Shown in pieces: positions 7,179 through 16,730 of a stretch of 27,723 nt of DNA; within the stretch, counting starts at the first letter, position 1; the number at the start of each line of letters is the position of its first letter. The stretch comes from a virus: positions 1 to 27,723 of the IMG/VR virus record IMGVR_UViG_3300029448_000323; one strand, written 5' to 3'. Position numbers and translations under genes: made by a program. A model generated the notes under the pieces. It did no database searches. It saw nothing but the letters and a program-made list of their open reading frames with translations, and was not told the origin of the DNA.

Positions 7179-10136
7179 ATGACTACATCATTAAAAGATT
7201 TAATAGAAGCTACCACCTCATATAAGCTACCAGATATATCAGATACTAATAAATTAACATCCAATGATGGTAATCTGGTAGATGAAACTAACAAACAAAT
7301 AGAGGCAACAGCTAAGGCTGAGAAAGAAGAAGCTTCCTTATTTGCTAATTCTTTGAAAGACGTCTATGAATCCAAGAAGCAGAGGTATAATAAATTTGTT
7401 AATCTTATACCTCAAGCATATGGTTTGAAGAAGTGGATTGATGATGAAAATACAGCTAATTCTATCTTTGAAGAACATGAGAAACTCAGAGAAGAGATAG
7501 AAACTAACAGTAAATTATTTCCAAAAGGTAAGGAGTGGGAGTTTAAACTACAAGAGCATGACTATGATTGGGACATCAGTGACCCAACAAGTCCTCTTTT
7601 AAATTTTGAATATCCTGAAGACATTGAGTACAACGACGCTTTTAAATTAAACCAAGAAGTTAGAGCAGAACTAAATACAGAGTTAGATCTTTGGGGTAAA
7701 GGAGAATCTACTTTAAGTCCTCAAGAACTATATCTATTAACATCTGAAACACCTACAGGAAAAGAGATAGATAATAAAGCTGTATTCTTCTCTGGAACAA
7801 ATAGACAACTTGCTGGTAACTATCAACAGGTAATGGATTATGTCTTTGATAAGAATGATGTTTATTATTTAAACGCTCAAGGCGAACAGGTATTCATGCC
7901 TAGAGATATGAGTTATGCAGAAGCATTAAACTCAACCGATCAGTCAGATAATTTCTGGGTTCCATATCTTGAGAAAGCTATGTGGTCTCAATATTATGCA
8001 CACCTCAATAAAGATAATAATTTAGGTAGTTTAAGTAATCGTGAAATAAAGAATAAAATATTCAAACCTTGGCTTGCAGAGGTAGATAAAAATCGTGAAA
8101 CAATAGTAAATAGTTTACTTGATGATCGTTTAAAAAATGTTCAGAAAAGAAAAGCTCTTGATTTACTAGACGGATTAAGAAGTGAAGACCCTGTACTTGG
8201 TGGAGTAAATGCTGCATTAAACTGGGTATCAACTAATGAACTATTAGCTGATGGCACTAGGGATAATCAAAGAGGTTGGAACTCCTTACTTGAACAGCTG
8301 GAATACCTAGCTGATGAGGAAGAGGTAACAAGTGGAGAGCTATTCAGTTTACTTAGCACACCTTTTAGCCAAAGAGGTACTAATAAACAAACTACTATAG
8401 GACCAAGCTCCTTCAGTGATACAGGATTGAAACCTGAAATAGCAGCTAAAATATCGAAATTAGCTACAGACTTAAAGCTTAAAGAAAATCAACAAAGAGA
8501 AGCTTTAGAGAGCATGGCTATTGATGATAGGTATGCAGAGGTAACTAAAAGTATACTTGAGAGTATGTCCAGTGATGAACCTATGGATGATACTGCTATC
8601 GAAACACTGATAGGTAACGAAGTTAATGCTTTAAGTAAAGAATATGGTTTAGATCCATCAAGTCAAAAGTTTAATAAATTCAAAGCTTTACTTAATCGTA
8701 CAGGTTTAGCTGACGCTTATGATGCACATGATGATTTGACTAAATTATTAGCCGCTAATGTGCCTCTTGATTACAAACTGATAAATAGAATACCGAAAGA
8801 AGTAAGTCTGTTTGGTGGTAATGAAACCACTAGAGCTTATTGGGAAAGGATCGCTTTAAAACAAGGGGCTATAGGATTAAGTCCGGCCGAAGTAAAAGAT
8901 GTAGAACAACAAATCTTCAACGCTTCTAAAGATGTACCTATATTTAAGTATGATGCTAGTAAGAATCCAGATGGATCAATACAGCAACAGAATGCCGTAG
9001 CGAATGCAACAACAGTATTCTATAATAAATTTAATGAGTTATCATTTCAATATAGAGATCAGTTACGAACAGGTAATGCACAGGAAGTTTCAGATCTAGA
9101 GGCTACTATACGTCATGCTTCATTTCTTGCTGCCATAGAATCTTTCAATGTACCAGAATTACAAAGAGCTAATGTAAAACCATTACCTAAAGTAACTGCA
9201 ATTGGTACTAGTTTGAAAGATGTAGAAATAGAGCAGAATACAATAGCTGAAACATTTGATCAGCTTAACGGGTCTTATGAAGAAATAGTAGGATTACCAG
9301 AATACTGGAGTCCGGGTGAAGAACTTGCAATACAATCCTATTTACAATATAAGGCTAATCCTAAACAAGGAAGACGATGGGCATCTTACTATTATTATAC
9401 TACAAAGAATGGTAGGAAATTCCCTAACAAACCAATTAATGAGGTAATAGAAGCTAGAATAGCGGCTACTGCACACTTAAGAAAAGACGACGCACCACCA
9501 GTAGAAGATCCTACTTTAAAGAATCTAACTCAAAGTGAGATAGTAGATCTATGTACATTCCCTAGTGCAGCTAAGACCGCACAGAAGTTATGTTCTGCAC
9601 CTCAACACGCAGCTTGGATGCTAGAAGCTCTAGTAGACCCTGATGCTGATGATGGTATTAATACAGTAAGGATTCCAGGAAAAGGTAATGCTAGTGATGG
9701 TTATGAGAAGCTACCTAATGGTAAAACTCTACAAACAAATACACTAGCTGAAGTTTTACAGTATGCTGTACTGAATCCGAGTGCAATGTTTGGTAAATAT
9801 GGTTTAACATTAGATGCTATAACAGATCAGATTACAGCACAAGGAGCTACAATAAATGGTGATATGTTATTCGATGAAGCTCTTCAACAGCAACTAATGT
9901 TAGGGAGGATATTACAGAGAGCTAATAAGGATAGTCAGTATGGAAGCTTCAACCAACAATTCAGGAGAGTAAATTATTTAAGACCAGAATTACAACAACA
10001 GTTTTATCAGATTGTTAATACTGAAGGCAGATCTGAAGCTGCTGCTAAGTTTTTCAATTCCCCCTATAATCAAATACACACACTATCAAGCGAAGCTGCT
10101 AAGGTACTTGCTGATATGTCACTAGAACTAAACTAA
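7179..10136 (+). CDS. Internal virion protein C (T7 gp15-like)
   Basis: Encodes 985 residues, larger than T7 gp15 (747). The protein is polar and mostly helical, Asn/Lys/Glu-rich, with no signal peptide and no obvious enzyme motif. The call rests on size and position between gp14-like and gp16-like genes. In T7, gp15 and gp16 form the inner core that is ejected and spans the periplasm as the DNA translocation tube. A strong Shine-Dalgarno 5 bases upstream supports ATG 7179. A gap of 16 bases separates it from the next gene. Confidence 0.82.
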   Translation: MTTSLKDLIEATTSYKLPDISDTNKLTSNDGNLVDETNKQIEATAKAEKEEASLFANSLKDVYESKKQRYNKFVNLIPQAYGLKKWIDDENTANSIFEEHEKLREEIETNSKLFPKGKEWEFKLQEHDYDWDISDPTSPLLNFEYPEDIEYNDAFKLNQEVRAELNTELDLWGKGESTLSPQELYLLTSETPTGKEIDNKAVFFSGTNRQLAGNYQQVMDYVFDKNDVYYLNAQGEQVFMPRDMSYAEALNSTDQSDNFWVPYLEKAMWSQYYAHLNKDNNLGSLSNREIKNKIFKPWLAEVDKNRETIVNSLLDDRLKNVQKRKALDLLDGLRSEDPVLGGVNAALNWVSTNELLADGTRDNQRGWNSLLEQLEYLADEEEVTSGELFSLLSTPFSQRGTNKQTTIGPSSFSDTGLKPEIAAKISKLATDLKLKENQQREALESMAIDDRYAEVTKSILESMSSDEPMDDTAIETLIGNEVNALSKEYGLDPSSQKFNKFKALLNRTGLADAYDAHDDLTKLLAANVPLDYKLINRIPKEVSLFGGNETTRAYWERIALKQGAIGLSPAEVKDVEQQIFNASKDVPIFKYDASKNPDGSIQQQNAVANATTVFYNKFNELSFQYRDQLRTGNAQEVSDLEATIRHASFLAAIESFNVPELQRANVKPLPKVTAIGTSLKDVEIEQNTIAETFDQLNGSYEEIVGLPEYWSPGEELAIQSYLQYKANPKQGRRWASYYYYTTKNGRKFPNKPINEVIEARIAATAHLRKDDAPPVEDPTLKNLTQSEIVDLCTFPSAAKTAQKLCSAPQHAAWMLEALVDPDADDGINTVRIPGKGNASDGYEKLPNGKTLQTNTLAEVLQYAVLNPSAMFGKYGLTLDAITDQITAQGATINGDMLFDEALQQQLMLGRILQRANKDSQYGSFNQQFRRVNYLRPELQQQFYQIVNTEGRSEAAAKFFNSPYNQIHTLSSEAAKVLADMSLELN

Positions 10137-10152
10137 TTACTAAGGTAATAAT

Positions 10153-13100
10153 ATGGATGAGACAGAATCCCAAATAGGAGGATTAGATCTAGAAGGCTTA
10201 ACGCAGGACATTGATCCTGCAGCCTTACTAGAACAAGATCAGAAAGGTTGGCTACAAACTAGAGAACAAGAGAACCAAATTGTAGAGCAAAACCAAGACC
10301 CACGTAATCAAGAAGGTGGTGGAGGTGTTGCAGGTGTAGCCAAAGAGATACAATCTGCTGTTGTAGGAGGTTTACAAGATACCCTACATTCTGTACAAAC
10401 TTTACCTGAACGTGCCGTTGATATGGTGTCAGGGGAGATGCAGCAGGAGAGAAAAGAGAAAGGTTATTATGAACCTGAGTGGTCACCATTCCGTGACGAA
10501 GATAATCCAATTATAACAAATACATGGTGGGGTAATCTACTAAGAGGTACTGTACACTTTGGTTCTATGGCTGCAGGTATTACCGCAGCAGGAGCAGCAG
10601 CAGGTATAACAGCACCAGCATCCTTAACTGGATTAGCTGGTTGGAGTCTCATAAGAGCTGCTGGTATAGGTGCTATAGCTGATACTATATCACATACTTC
10701 CGATGGTGAGAACGTGTTAGGAATGATGCGAGATCGCTATGGTTGGATGGATACACCGTTAAGTACAAAAGATACAGATCATCCTATCTGGATGAAATTT
10801 AAGAATATTGTAGAAGGTATGGGTATTGGTCTTGTCTTTGATAGTGCTAGTATGGCATTAGGAAAAGGTAATAGATATGTCCGTAATCAGATAAAGAATA
10901 GAGCAGAGGGTGTTGAAATAGAAACAGTTAGGAAAGGTATCGCAGAGATAAGAAACTTTGAAGATAAATTCCGTGCTTCTAAAAATGCACCTCAAGCAGG
11001 TTCTCACCAAGGTAACCACTTATCCCAAGATGATCCATACGTTGTATGGGAAAGACAAAAGAAAATTAATGGTGGTGAATGGGGAGCTGAAGATGGAACT
11101 GCTGGTACAGTAACTACACCTGTAATGAAAGAGAGGATTGCTAGACAATCTGGTTTATCTGAAGAATTAGTAGAAGATGTATTGCGTAAACTCTATAGTT
11201 CAGAGAAATTTAAGAAGGTTCTTGAAGCAGTTAATGGCAGTAAAGAGAGATTAATGGAAGTATTTGGTGATGCTATAGCTGCTCATCAAAGAATTACAGC
11301 TGGTCGTAATGCTGCTGATATGTCAGCTTCTGAGTATCTTAAAGAAATCTTTGAAACATCACAAAGGTTTGATGTAACAGACATAACAGGTGCTAAAATA
11401 GATGAACTTACTACCATTACAGCTAAGAATGTTGTAGTTAGTGACCTTGTTGTAGCTACTTTATTACAAGAATTAAGAGATAGAGGTATTGCAGGTAGAG
11501 AAATATTCAACTTTGCCAACGTTGCTGATATAGATGGACCTGCAGAACAGATAGTAGATACTATGTTAACTGCTATTTCAGAATCTAAAAGAGCTAAATA
11601 TACATTATCTAGACAGTTTGCTGCTTTAGGTGCTAAAGATGTTCAAGTAATGAATACTACAATAGCTCAAGAAGTGGCAGATGCTAGAGAACAGATCCAA
11701 ACTATCCTGAAAATAGCTAATGAAGATAAGGATGGTGATTTAATGTTAGCTATGTTTGAAGCTTTCTCCTCAATGAAGACAGTTAATAATGTAGATGATT
11801 TTGTTCACTGGGCTCGTAAGATGATTACTGGTGGTGACATTGAAGGTAAATATAATACTGGAGCTATGGTTAGAGAGCTTCAAGGTATGATGATACACAG
11901 CGTTCTAAGCAGCCCTAAGACTCCTATAAGAGCTTTAATGGGTACAAGTATAGCAACCTTTACTAGACCTTTTAACACAGTTTTAGGGGCTACGATGATG
12001 GGTGATATGACTACTGCTAGGGCTGGGTTAGCTTCAATGAATGCTATGATGGAATCAATACCAGAAGCTTGGACTCTATTCAGAGCTAAATTAGATGGAT
12101 ATTGGAGTGGAGATATATCTACAATTAAATCACGTTTCCAAGAATACACTAAAGGAGATGATAACTGGGAAATACTAAGACGATTCTCTGAAAGTCCAGA
12201 AGCCAGTGTAGGAGATAAGGCAGCATTTGCCGTAGCTAATATGGCTAGGAGTGCTAATAACTCTAACTTCCTAACTTACTCTACTAAGCTCATGGCAGCT
12301 ACAGATGATAGTTTTAGATATATCCTAGGTAGAGCTAAGATGAGAGAGAAAGCTTTCCTTTCAGCTTACGATGCTAAGACAGCAGGACAGCTAACAGCTT
12401 ATTCTGATCTATCTCCTGAACTAATAAAAGTATATGAAGAAGATTTCTATAGTCAAATATTTGATGCTAATGGTAACTTACTAGATGCTGCGACTAAATT
12501 TGCTGCTCAAGAAGTAACCCTTACTCAACCTTTAACTGGGTTTGCTAAGAATCTAAACGCTGTATTCCAACAGAATCCATGGGCTAAACCTTTCTTTCTA
12601 TTCGCAAGAACAGGTGTAAATGGTTTAAACTTAACAGCTAAACACACTCCTCTCTTCAATTTCTTTGTTCAAGAATGGAATGAAATAGCTTTTGCTAGAC
12701 CTGATAATGCACGGTCTATGGAGAAAGTAGCTAAATATGGTATAACATCAGTACAGGAATTAAAGAACGCTAAGGCATTACAAGTAGGTAGACTAGCCAT
12801 GGGTTCGTCTGTCATTGCTATGACATCTTGGGCTTGGATGAATGGTAGAATAACAGGTAATGGTCCTGCAGATAGACAGACTAAACAAGCTTGGATAGAT
12901 GCTGGATGGAAACCCAGAATGTATGAACCTTTACCCGGAGTTAGTTTTAACTATGACACTATAGAACCATTCAATCAGATAATGTCTATTGTTTGTGATA
13001 TAGGTGATGCTAGCCAATTGATGGGTGACGAATGGACCGAAAGAGAATTACAAAAGATATCACTAGTAGTAGCTCAAGGTCTAACTTCTAAATCTTACCT

Positions 13101-13854
13101 AGCTGGTATGTCTCAATTCGTAGATTTATTTGGTGGAAAACCCGGAGCAATGGCTAATATAGTTAGTGGTCTTATGAATAACCAGATACCACTTGCTAGT
13201 CTTAGGAAGGATTTAGGTAAAGTATTCACACCATATACTAGAGAACTTAATTCCGGTATAGTCCAATCATTAAGGAACAGGAACTTATTATTTGAGAATC
13301 TTCCCGGAGAAGATTTAGCAATTAAATATTCTATAATGGATGGTCAACCACTTAAAAACTGGAGACCCGTAGAAAGATTCTTTGGAGAACTGTTCCCATT
13401 TGGTATATCTTTTAATCATAGTCCCGGCCAAGAATTTCTATTCAACTCTGGTTTTGATATGAGAGCATCAGTGCTATCCTCACCCGGTCCTAATAGTATA
13501 GATTTAAGTAGATCACCTGCTATTAGATCTAAATTCCAGAGAGCTATTGGTTTACAAAACTTTGGTGCTAAGTTAGAAGTACTTTCTAAGCAACCAAGAA
13601 TTATAGAATCTATGGCATTAAGACAGAATGATATTAATTCTGGTAATAGAGGAGAGTATGAGAATAGAGATTATTACCATAATATAATGATAAGAGAATT
13701 GATAGATAGATTAAGAAACATAGCTTGGGAATCCATTAAAGATGATCCTGTAGTTATGGCTGAAGCTACTAAACAATTCAAACAAAAAGAATTAAGATTA
13801 AAGAAGAAACGTCAATCTTTAGGAGTCCAACCCCTCCTCTCAATGTATAAGTAA
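10153..13854 (+). CDS. Internal virion protein D (T7 gp16-like), without a recognisable transglycosylase domain
   Basis: Encodes 1233 residues (T7 gp16: 1318), the largest gene here. The N-terminus (residues 1-60) is acidic and Gln-rich. Residues 128-178 form an Ala/Gly-rich hydrophobic stretch (LLRGTVHFGSMAAGITAAGA and onward) likely to insert in membrane. The rest is helical with a basic end (KQKELRLKKKRQSLGVQPLL). T7 gp16 starts with a lytic transglycosylase domain that opens peptidoglycan during DNA entry; I see no such catalytic segment (Glu within an SLT-type motif) here. The assignment therefore depends on size and order: after gp15-like, before the fibre. The start has AAGG 5' of ATG 10153. 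Confidence 0.82.
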   Translation: MDETESQIGGLDLEGLTQDIDPAALLEQDQKGWLQTREQENQIVEQNQDPRNQEGGGGVAGVAKEIQSAVVGGLQDTLHSVQTLPERAVDMVSGEMQQERKEKGYYEPEWSPFRDEDNPIITNTWWGNLLRGTVHFGSMAAGITAAGAAAGITAPASLTGLAGWSLIRAAGIGAIADTISHTSDGENVLGMMRDRYGWMDTPLSTKDTDHPIWMKFKNIVEGMGIGLVFDSASMALGKGNRYVRNQIKNRAEGVEIETVRKGIAEIRNFEDKFRASKNAPQAGSHQGNHLSQDDPYVVWERQKKINGGEWGAEDGTAGTVTTPVMKERIARQSGLSEELVEDVLRKLYSSEKFKKVLEAVNGSKERLMEVFGDAIAAHQRITAGRNAADMSASEYLKEIFETSQRFDVTDITGAKIDELTTITAKNVVVSDLVVATLLQELRDRGIAGREIFNFANVADIDGPAEQIVDTMLTAISESKRAKYTLSRQFAALGAKDVQVMNTTIAQEVADAREQIQTILKIANEDKDGDLMLAMFEAFSSMKTVNNVDDFVHWARKMITGGDIEGKYNTGAMVRELQGMMIHSVLSSPKTPIRALMGTSIATFTRPFNTVLGATMMGDMTTARAGLASMNAMMESIPEAWTLFRAKLDGYWSGDISTIKSRFQEYTKGDDNWEILRRFSESPEASVGDKAAFAVANMARSANNSNFLTYSTKLMAATDDSFRYILGRAKMREKAFLSAYDAKTAGQLTAYSDLSPELIKVYEEDFYSQIFDANGNLLDAATKFAAQEVTLTQPLTGFAKNLNAVFQQNPWAKPFFLFARTGVNGLNLTAKHTPLFNFFVQEWNEIAFARPDNARSMEKVAKYGITSVQELKNAKALQVGRLAMGSSVIAMTSWAWMNGRITGNGPADRQTKQAWIDAGWKPRMYEPLPGVSFNYDTIEPFNQIMSIVCDIGDASQLMGDEWTERELQKISLVVAQGLTSKSYLAGMSQFVDLFGGKPGAMANIVSGLMNNQIPLASLRKDLGKVFTPYTRELNSGIVQSLRNRNLLFENLPGEDLAIKYSIMDGQPLKNWRPVERFFGELFPFGISFNHSPGQEFLFNSGFDMRASVLSSPGPNSIDLSRSPAIRSKFQRAIGLQNFGAKLEVLSKQPRIIESMALRQNDINSGNRGEYENRDYYHNIMIRELIDRLRNIAWESIKDDPVVMAEATKQFKQKELRLKKKRQSLGVQPLLSMYK

Positions 13855-13856
13855 CT

Positions 13857-16730
13857 ATGGCAACAACAACCTTTCATGAATACAATGGGGATGGGTCAGA
13901 CAAGACTTTTGATTATTCATTCCCGACATACACAGCGGCTGACGTAGTAGTAGAAATAGACGGTATAGTAGTAGATAACTACACGATACCTAGTTATGCT
14001 ACATCAGGCACTAAAACAGTTACATTTGATAACTCCACAGGTACTTTAAATGGAACCTTATGTGAGTCAGATGGTTCACCAAAGACAGGAACTCTTGTTA
14101 GAGTTAAGAGAGATACCAATGTAGATACTGCTAAGGCAACATTTGCAGCTGGATCGTCTGTTAAAGCAGGAGACTTAAATAATAACCAAGAGCAAATATT
14201 AAGAGCTCTACAAGAAGAACAGAATCAAAAGATTGATGTAGGTAAGATACAAGATAAAGCTATAACTAGTGCTAAGATACTAGATGGTTCTATTGTTAAC
14301 GTTGATATCAATTCCGCAGCAGAAATTGCAGTTAGTAAGCTAGCTCAAAGTGGTACTGATAGACAAATACTACAAACTAATGGTGCTAATGTAGAATGGA
14401 CAAGTAACATAGATGTTCCCGGAACATTAGATGTAACAGGAGTTGTAGACTTTGATTCAACATTAAATGTAGACGGAGCTGCAACATTCGCAACAGTAGA
14501 TATTAACGGTGGAGCTATAGATGGTACTACTATTGGGGCTAACTCAGCCGCAGCAGGTACATTTACAGCAGGTACGATAGCTACAGCAGATATCAATGGA
14601 GGTGCTATAGATGGTACAACTATAGGTGCATCTTCAGCAGCTGCAGGAACCTTTACTACAGGTACAATTGCAACGGCTGATATCAACGGTGGAAATATAG
14701 ACGGAACGACCATCGGAGCAAGTTCTCCAGCAGCTGGTACCTTTACTAATGGTACTATAACCACAGCTGACATTAACGGTGGAGCTATAGATGGTACAAT
14801 AATTGGAGCTAATACAGCAGCAGCAGGAACCTTTACAAATGGAACTATAGCGACTGCTGATATTAACGGAGGTGCTATAGATGGCACAGTTATTGGTGCA
14901 ACCTCAACAGCGGCTGGTTCATTCACAACCATTAATGCCTCAGGTAATATAACAGGTAATTTAATTGGTAATGTAACAGGTTCAGTTACAGGTGGTATAA
15001 CAGGTAATGCGGCTACAGCTACTGATTTAGCAGATGCAGCTAAGATTACAGCTGCAGAACAAGCAGCTCATACCGTAAACGACACAACATATTTCACAAC
15101 ATCCGCAGCTGAAGCTAGGTATTTCAATGCTTCAACTAGTGAGACTATTAAAGATGGTGATACATTCCCTGATAATGACACTACAATTGCTACCACAGCA
15201 GCTATCAATGATAGGATTATTGACTTAGTTGATGATGTAGGTGGTTTTGTACCTATTGCAAATGAGACTAGCTTCCCTAATGCTAATCCTGATGTTAATA
15301 ATGGTACAGGTACTATTGTTAGTGTATCTACTTTAGCATCTAACCAGACTTCTAATGGAAGTGGAGTCATCTCTATTTCAAACGGTACTGTAGGTAATTC
15401 TACTGTTACTATTAATGGAGCAGCAAATAGTACAACATATAATGCAGGTTATGGATTACTTCTAGAAACAACTTCTACTCTTAATACTTATACCTTCCAT
15501 AGATTAGTTCCTAAAGCTACTGAAGTAACTACGGTTGCTGGTAAATCTACAGAGATAGGACGTCTTGGTACAGCAGCAGCTGTAGAGGATATAGGCATCT
15601 TAGGTACTACAGACTGTGTAGCTGACATGGCTATACTTGGTACAACTGATGTTGTTGCTGATCTTAACACCTTAGGAACAGCAGATGTAGTATCTGATTT
15701 AAATACTCTAGCTTCTTCAGCTGTAGTATCTGACTTAGATACTTGTGCAACAAACGTAGCCAATATCAATACAGTTGGTGGTGCTATAACTAATGTTAAT
15801 ACAGTAGCAACTAATATAACTGGAGTACACCACTACGCTGATGTGTATCAGGTAGCAACTTCTGCGCCTAGCAATAGAGCAGATGGGGATGCTTTAGAAG
15901 CTGGTGATATGTGGTTTGATAGTTCTTCTAATAAAGAACTTAAAGTTCATAATGGTACCTCTTATCAGTTAGTTACACCTTCTCAGGGTGTATTAGACGA
16001 TATAGCTATCGTATCTGGTAATATTACATTTACAGAAGATTTAGGACTTATTACTGATGCTACCTCTACAGGTACAGGTAATAGTATAGAAACGTGTGCA
16101 GACAATATAACAAATATAAATGCTGTTGCAGCTGACGGAACCGATATAGGAGCTGTAGCTGGTAAGGCAACAGAAATTGGTAGATTAGGTACAGTAGCAG
16201 CTGTAGCTGATTTAGCTATTCTTGGAACTACAGATGTTGTAGCTGACCTAAATACACTAGCTACTTCTGCAATCGTATCTGATCTAGATACACTTGCTGA
16301 CATAGCAGCTAACATAACAACTGTAGCAGGTGTAGCAGCTAACGTAACAACTGTAGCAGGAATCTCAGCTAATACAACAACTGTAGCTGGTATTTCAGCC
16401 AATGTAACTACAGTTGCAGGTGTAGCAGCCAATGTAACTACAGTTGCAGGTTCTATTGCTGACGTAAATCGTTATGCTAATGAGTACAAAATAGCTAATA
16501 GTAACCCCGGAAGCCCTTCAGCAGGTGATTTATGGTATGATTCAGGTAATAATGTACTAAAATATTATACTGGTTCTGCATGGGCTAGTATATCAGCAGG
16601 TATATCAGATGTAGCATCCGATACTTCCCCAGAATTAGGCGGTCATCTAGATTGCAATGATAAAAACCTCACTGAAGTAGCAACTGTCAGTGGTAATAAC
16701 TTACAAATTGACTTCGGAACTCTCACATAA
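13857..16730 (+). CDS. Tail fibre with T7 gp17-type N-terminal attachment domain
   Basis: Encodes 957 residues (T7 gp17: 553). Residues 1-125 resemble the T7 fibre N-terminal domain that docks onto the tail nozzle: YNGDGSDKTFDYSFPTY, then VRVKRDTNVDTAKATFAAGS and AGDLNNNQEQILRALQEEQNQ. Five 30-residue repeats follow (about residues 212-361), then a linker with a strand-rich region, and duplicated modules of the form EIGRLGT...ILGTTDVVADLNTL plus a GDxWxD/G-x-x-Y/W unit (SPSAGDLWYDSGNNVLKYYTGSAW). A decapeptide array TTVAG (nt 16305-16454) lies near the end. The C-terminus (ELGGHLDCNDKNL...QIDFGTLT) ends bluntly, with no chaperone domain, so this is probably the trimeric shaft that carries the following fibre proteins. 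Confidence 0.88.
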   Translation: MATTTFHEYNGDGSDKTFDYSFPTYTAADVVVEIDGIVVDNYTIPSYATSGTKTVTFDNSTGTLNGTLCESDGSPKTGTLVRVKRDTNVDTAKATFAAGSSVKAGDLNNNQEQILRALQEEQNQKIDVGKIQDKAITSAKILDGSIVNVDINSAAEIAVSKLAQSGTDRQILQTNGANVEWTSNIDVPGTLDVTGVVDFDSTLNVDGAATFATVDINGGAIDGTTIGANSAAAGTFTAGTIATADINGGAIDGTTIGASSAAAGTFTTGTIATADINGGNIDGTTIGASSPAAGTFTNGTITTADINGGAIDGTIIGANTAAAGTFTNGTIATADINGGAIDGTVIGATSTAAGSFTTINASGNITGNLIGNVTGSVTGGITGNAATATDLADAAKITAAEQAAHTVNDTTYFTTSAAEARYFNASTSETIKDGDTFPDNDTTIATTAAINDRIIDLVDDVGGFVPIANETSFPNANPDVNNGTGTIVSVSTLASNQTSNGSGVISISNGTVGNSTVTINGAANSTTYNAGYGLLLETTSTLNTYTFHRLVPKATEVTTVAGKSTEIGRLGTAAAVEDIGILGTTDCVADMAILGTTDVVADLNTLGTADVVSDLNTLASSAVVSDLDTCATNVANINTVGGAITNVNTVATNITGVHHYADVYQVATSAPSNRADGDALEAGDMWFDSSSNKELKVHNGTSYQLVTPSQGVLDDIAIVSGNITFTEDLGLITDATSTGTGNSIETCADNITNINAVAADGTDIGAVAGKATEIGRLGTVAAVADLAILGTTDVVADLNTLATSAIVSDLDTLADIAANITTVAGVAANVTTVAGISANTTTVAGISANVTTVAGVAANVTTVAGSIADVNRYANEYKIANSNPGSPSAGDLWYDSGNNVLKYYTGSAWASISAGISDVASDTSPELGGHLDCNDKNLTEVATVSGNNLQIDFGTLT
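14490..14939 (+). repeat. Five 90-bp repeats encoding a 30-residue fibre unit
   Basis: Units begin at 14490, 14580, 14670, 14760 and 14850. The protein unit is close to ATADINGGAIDGTTIGASSA followed by AAGTFTTGTI and is strongly conserved, while the third codon positions differ between almost all copies. Such units are typical of trimeric beta-structured fibre shafts. Confidence 0.9.
16305..16454 (+). repeat. Five 30-bp repeats (AANVTTVAGx) near the fibre C-terminus
   Basis: Five consecutive ten-residue units, (A/S)AN(V/I/T)TTVAG(V/I/S), at exact 30-base spacing. They form part of the shaft of the first tail fibre. Confidence 0.88.

Noticed and set aside
14345-14932. 195-residue reverse-strand ORF across the fibre repeats
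   Set aside because: It mirrors the repeat array (Val/Pro/Ala-rich, same period) and has no independent coding sign.
14490-14939. Possible CRISPR array
   Set aside because: The 90-bp repeats are contiguous and in frame with a fibre gene, with no spacers.
15983-16432. 149-residue reverse-strand ORF near the fibre end
   Set aside because: Antisense shadow of the TTVAG repeats.
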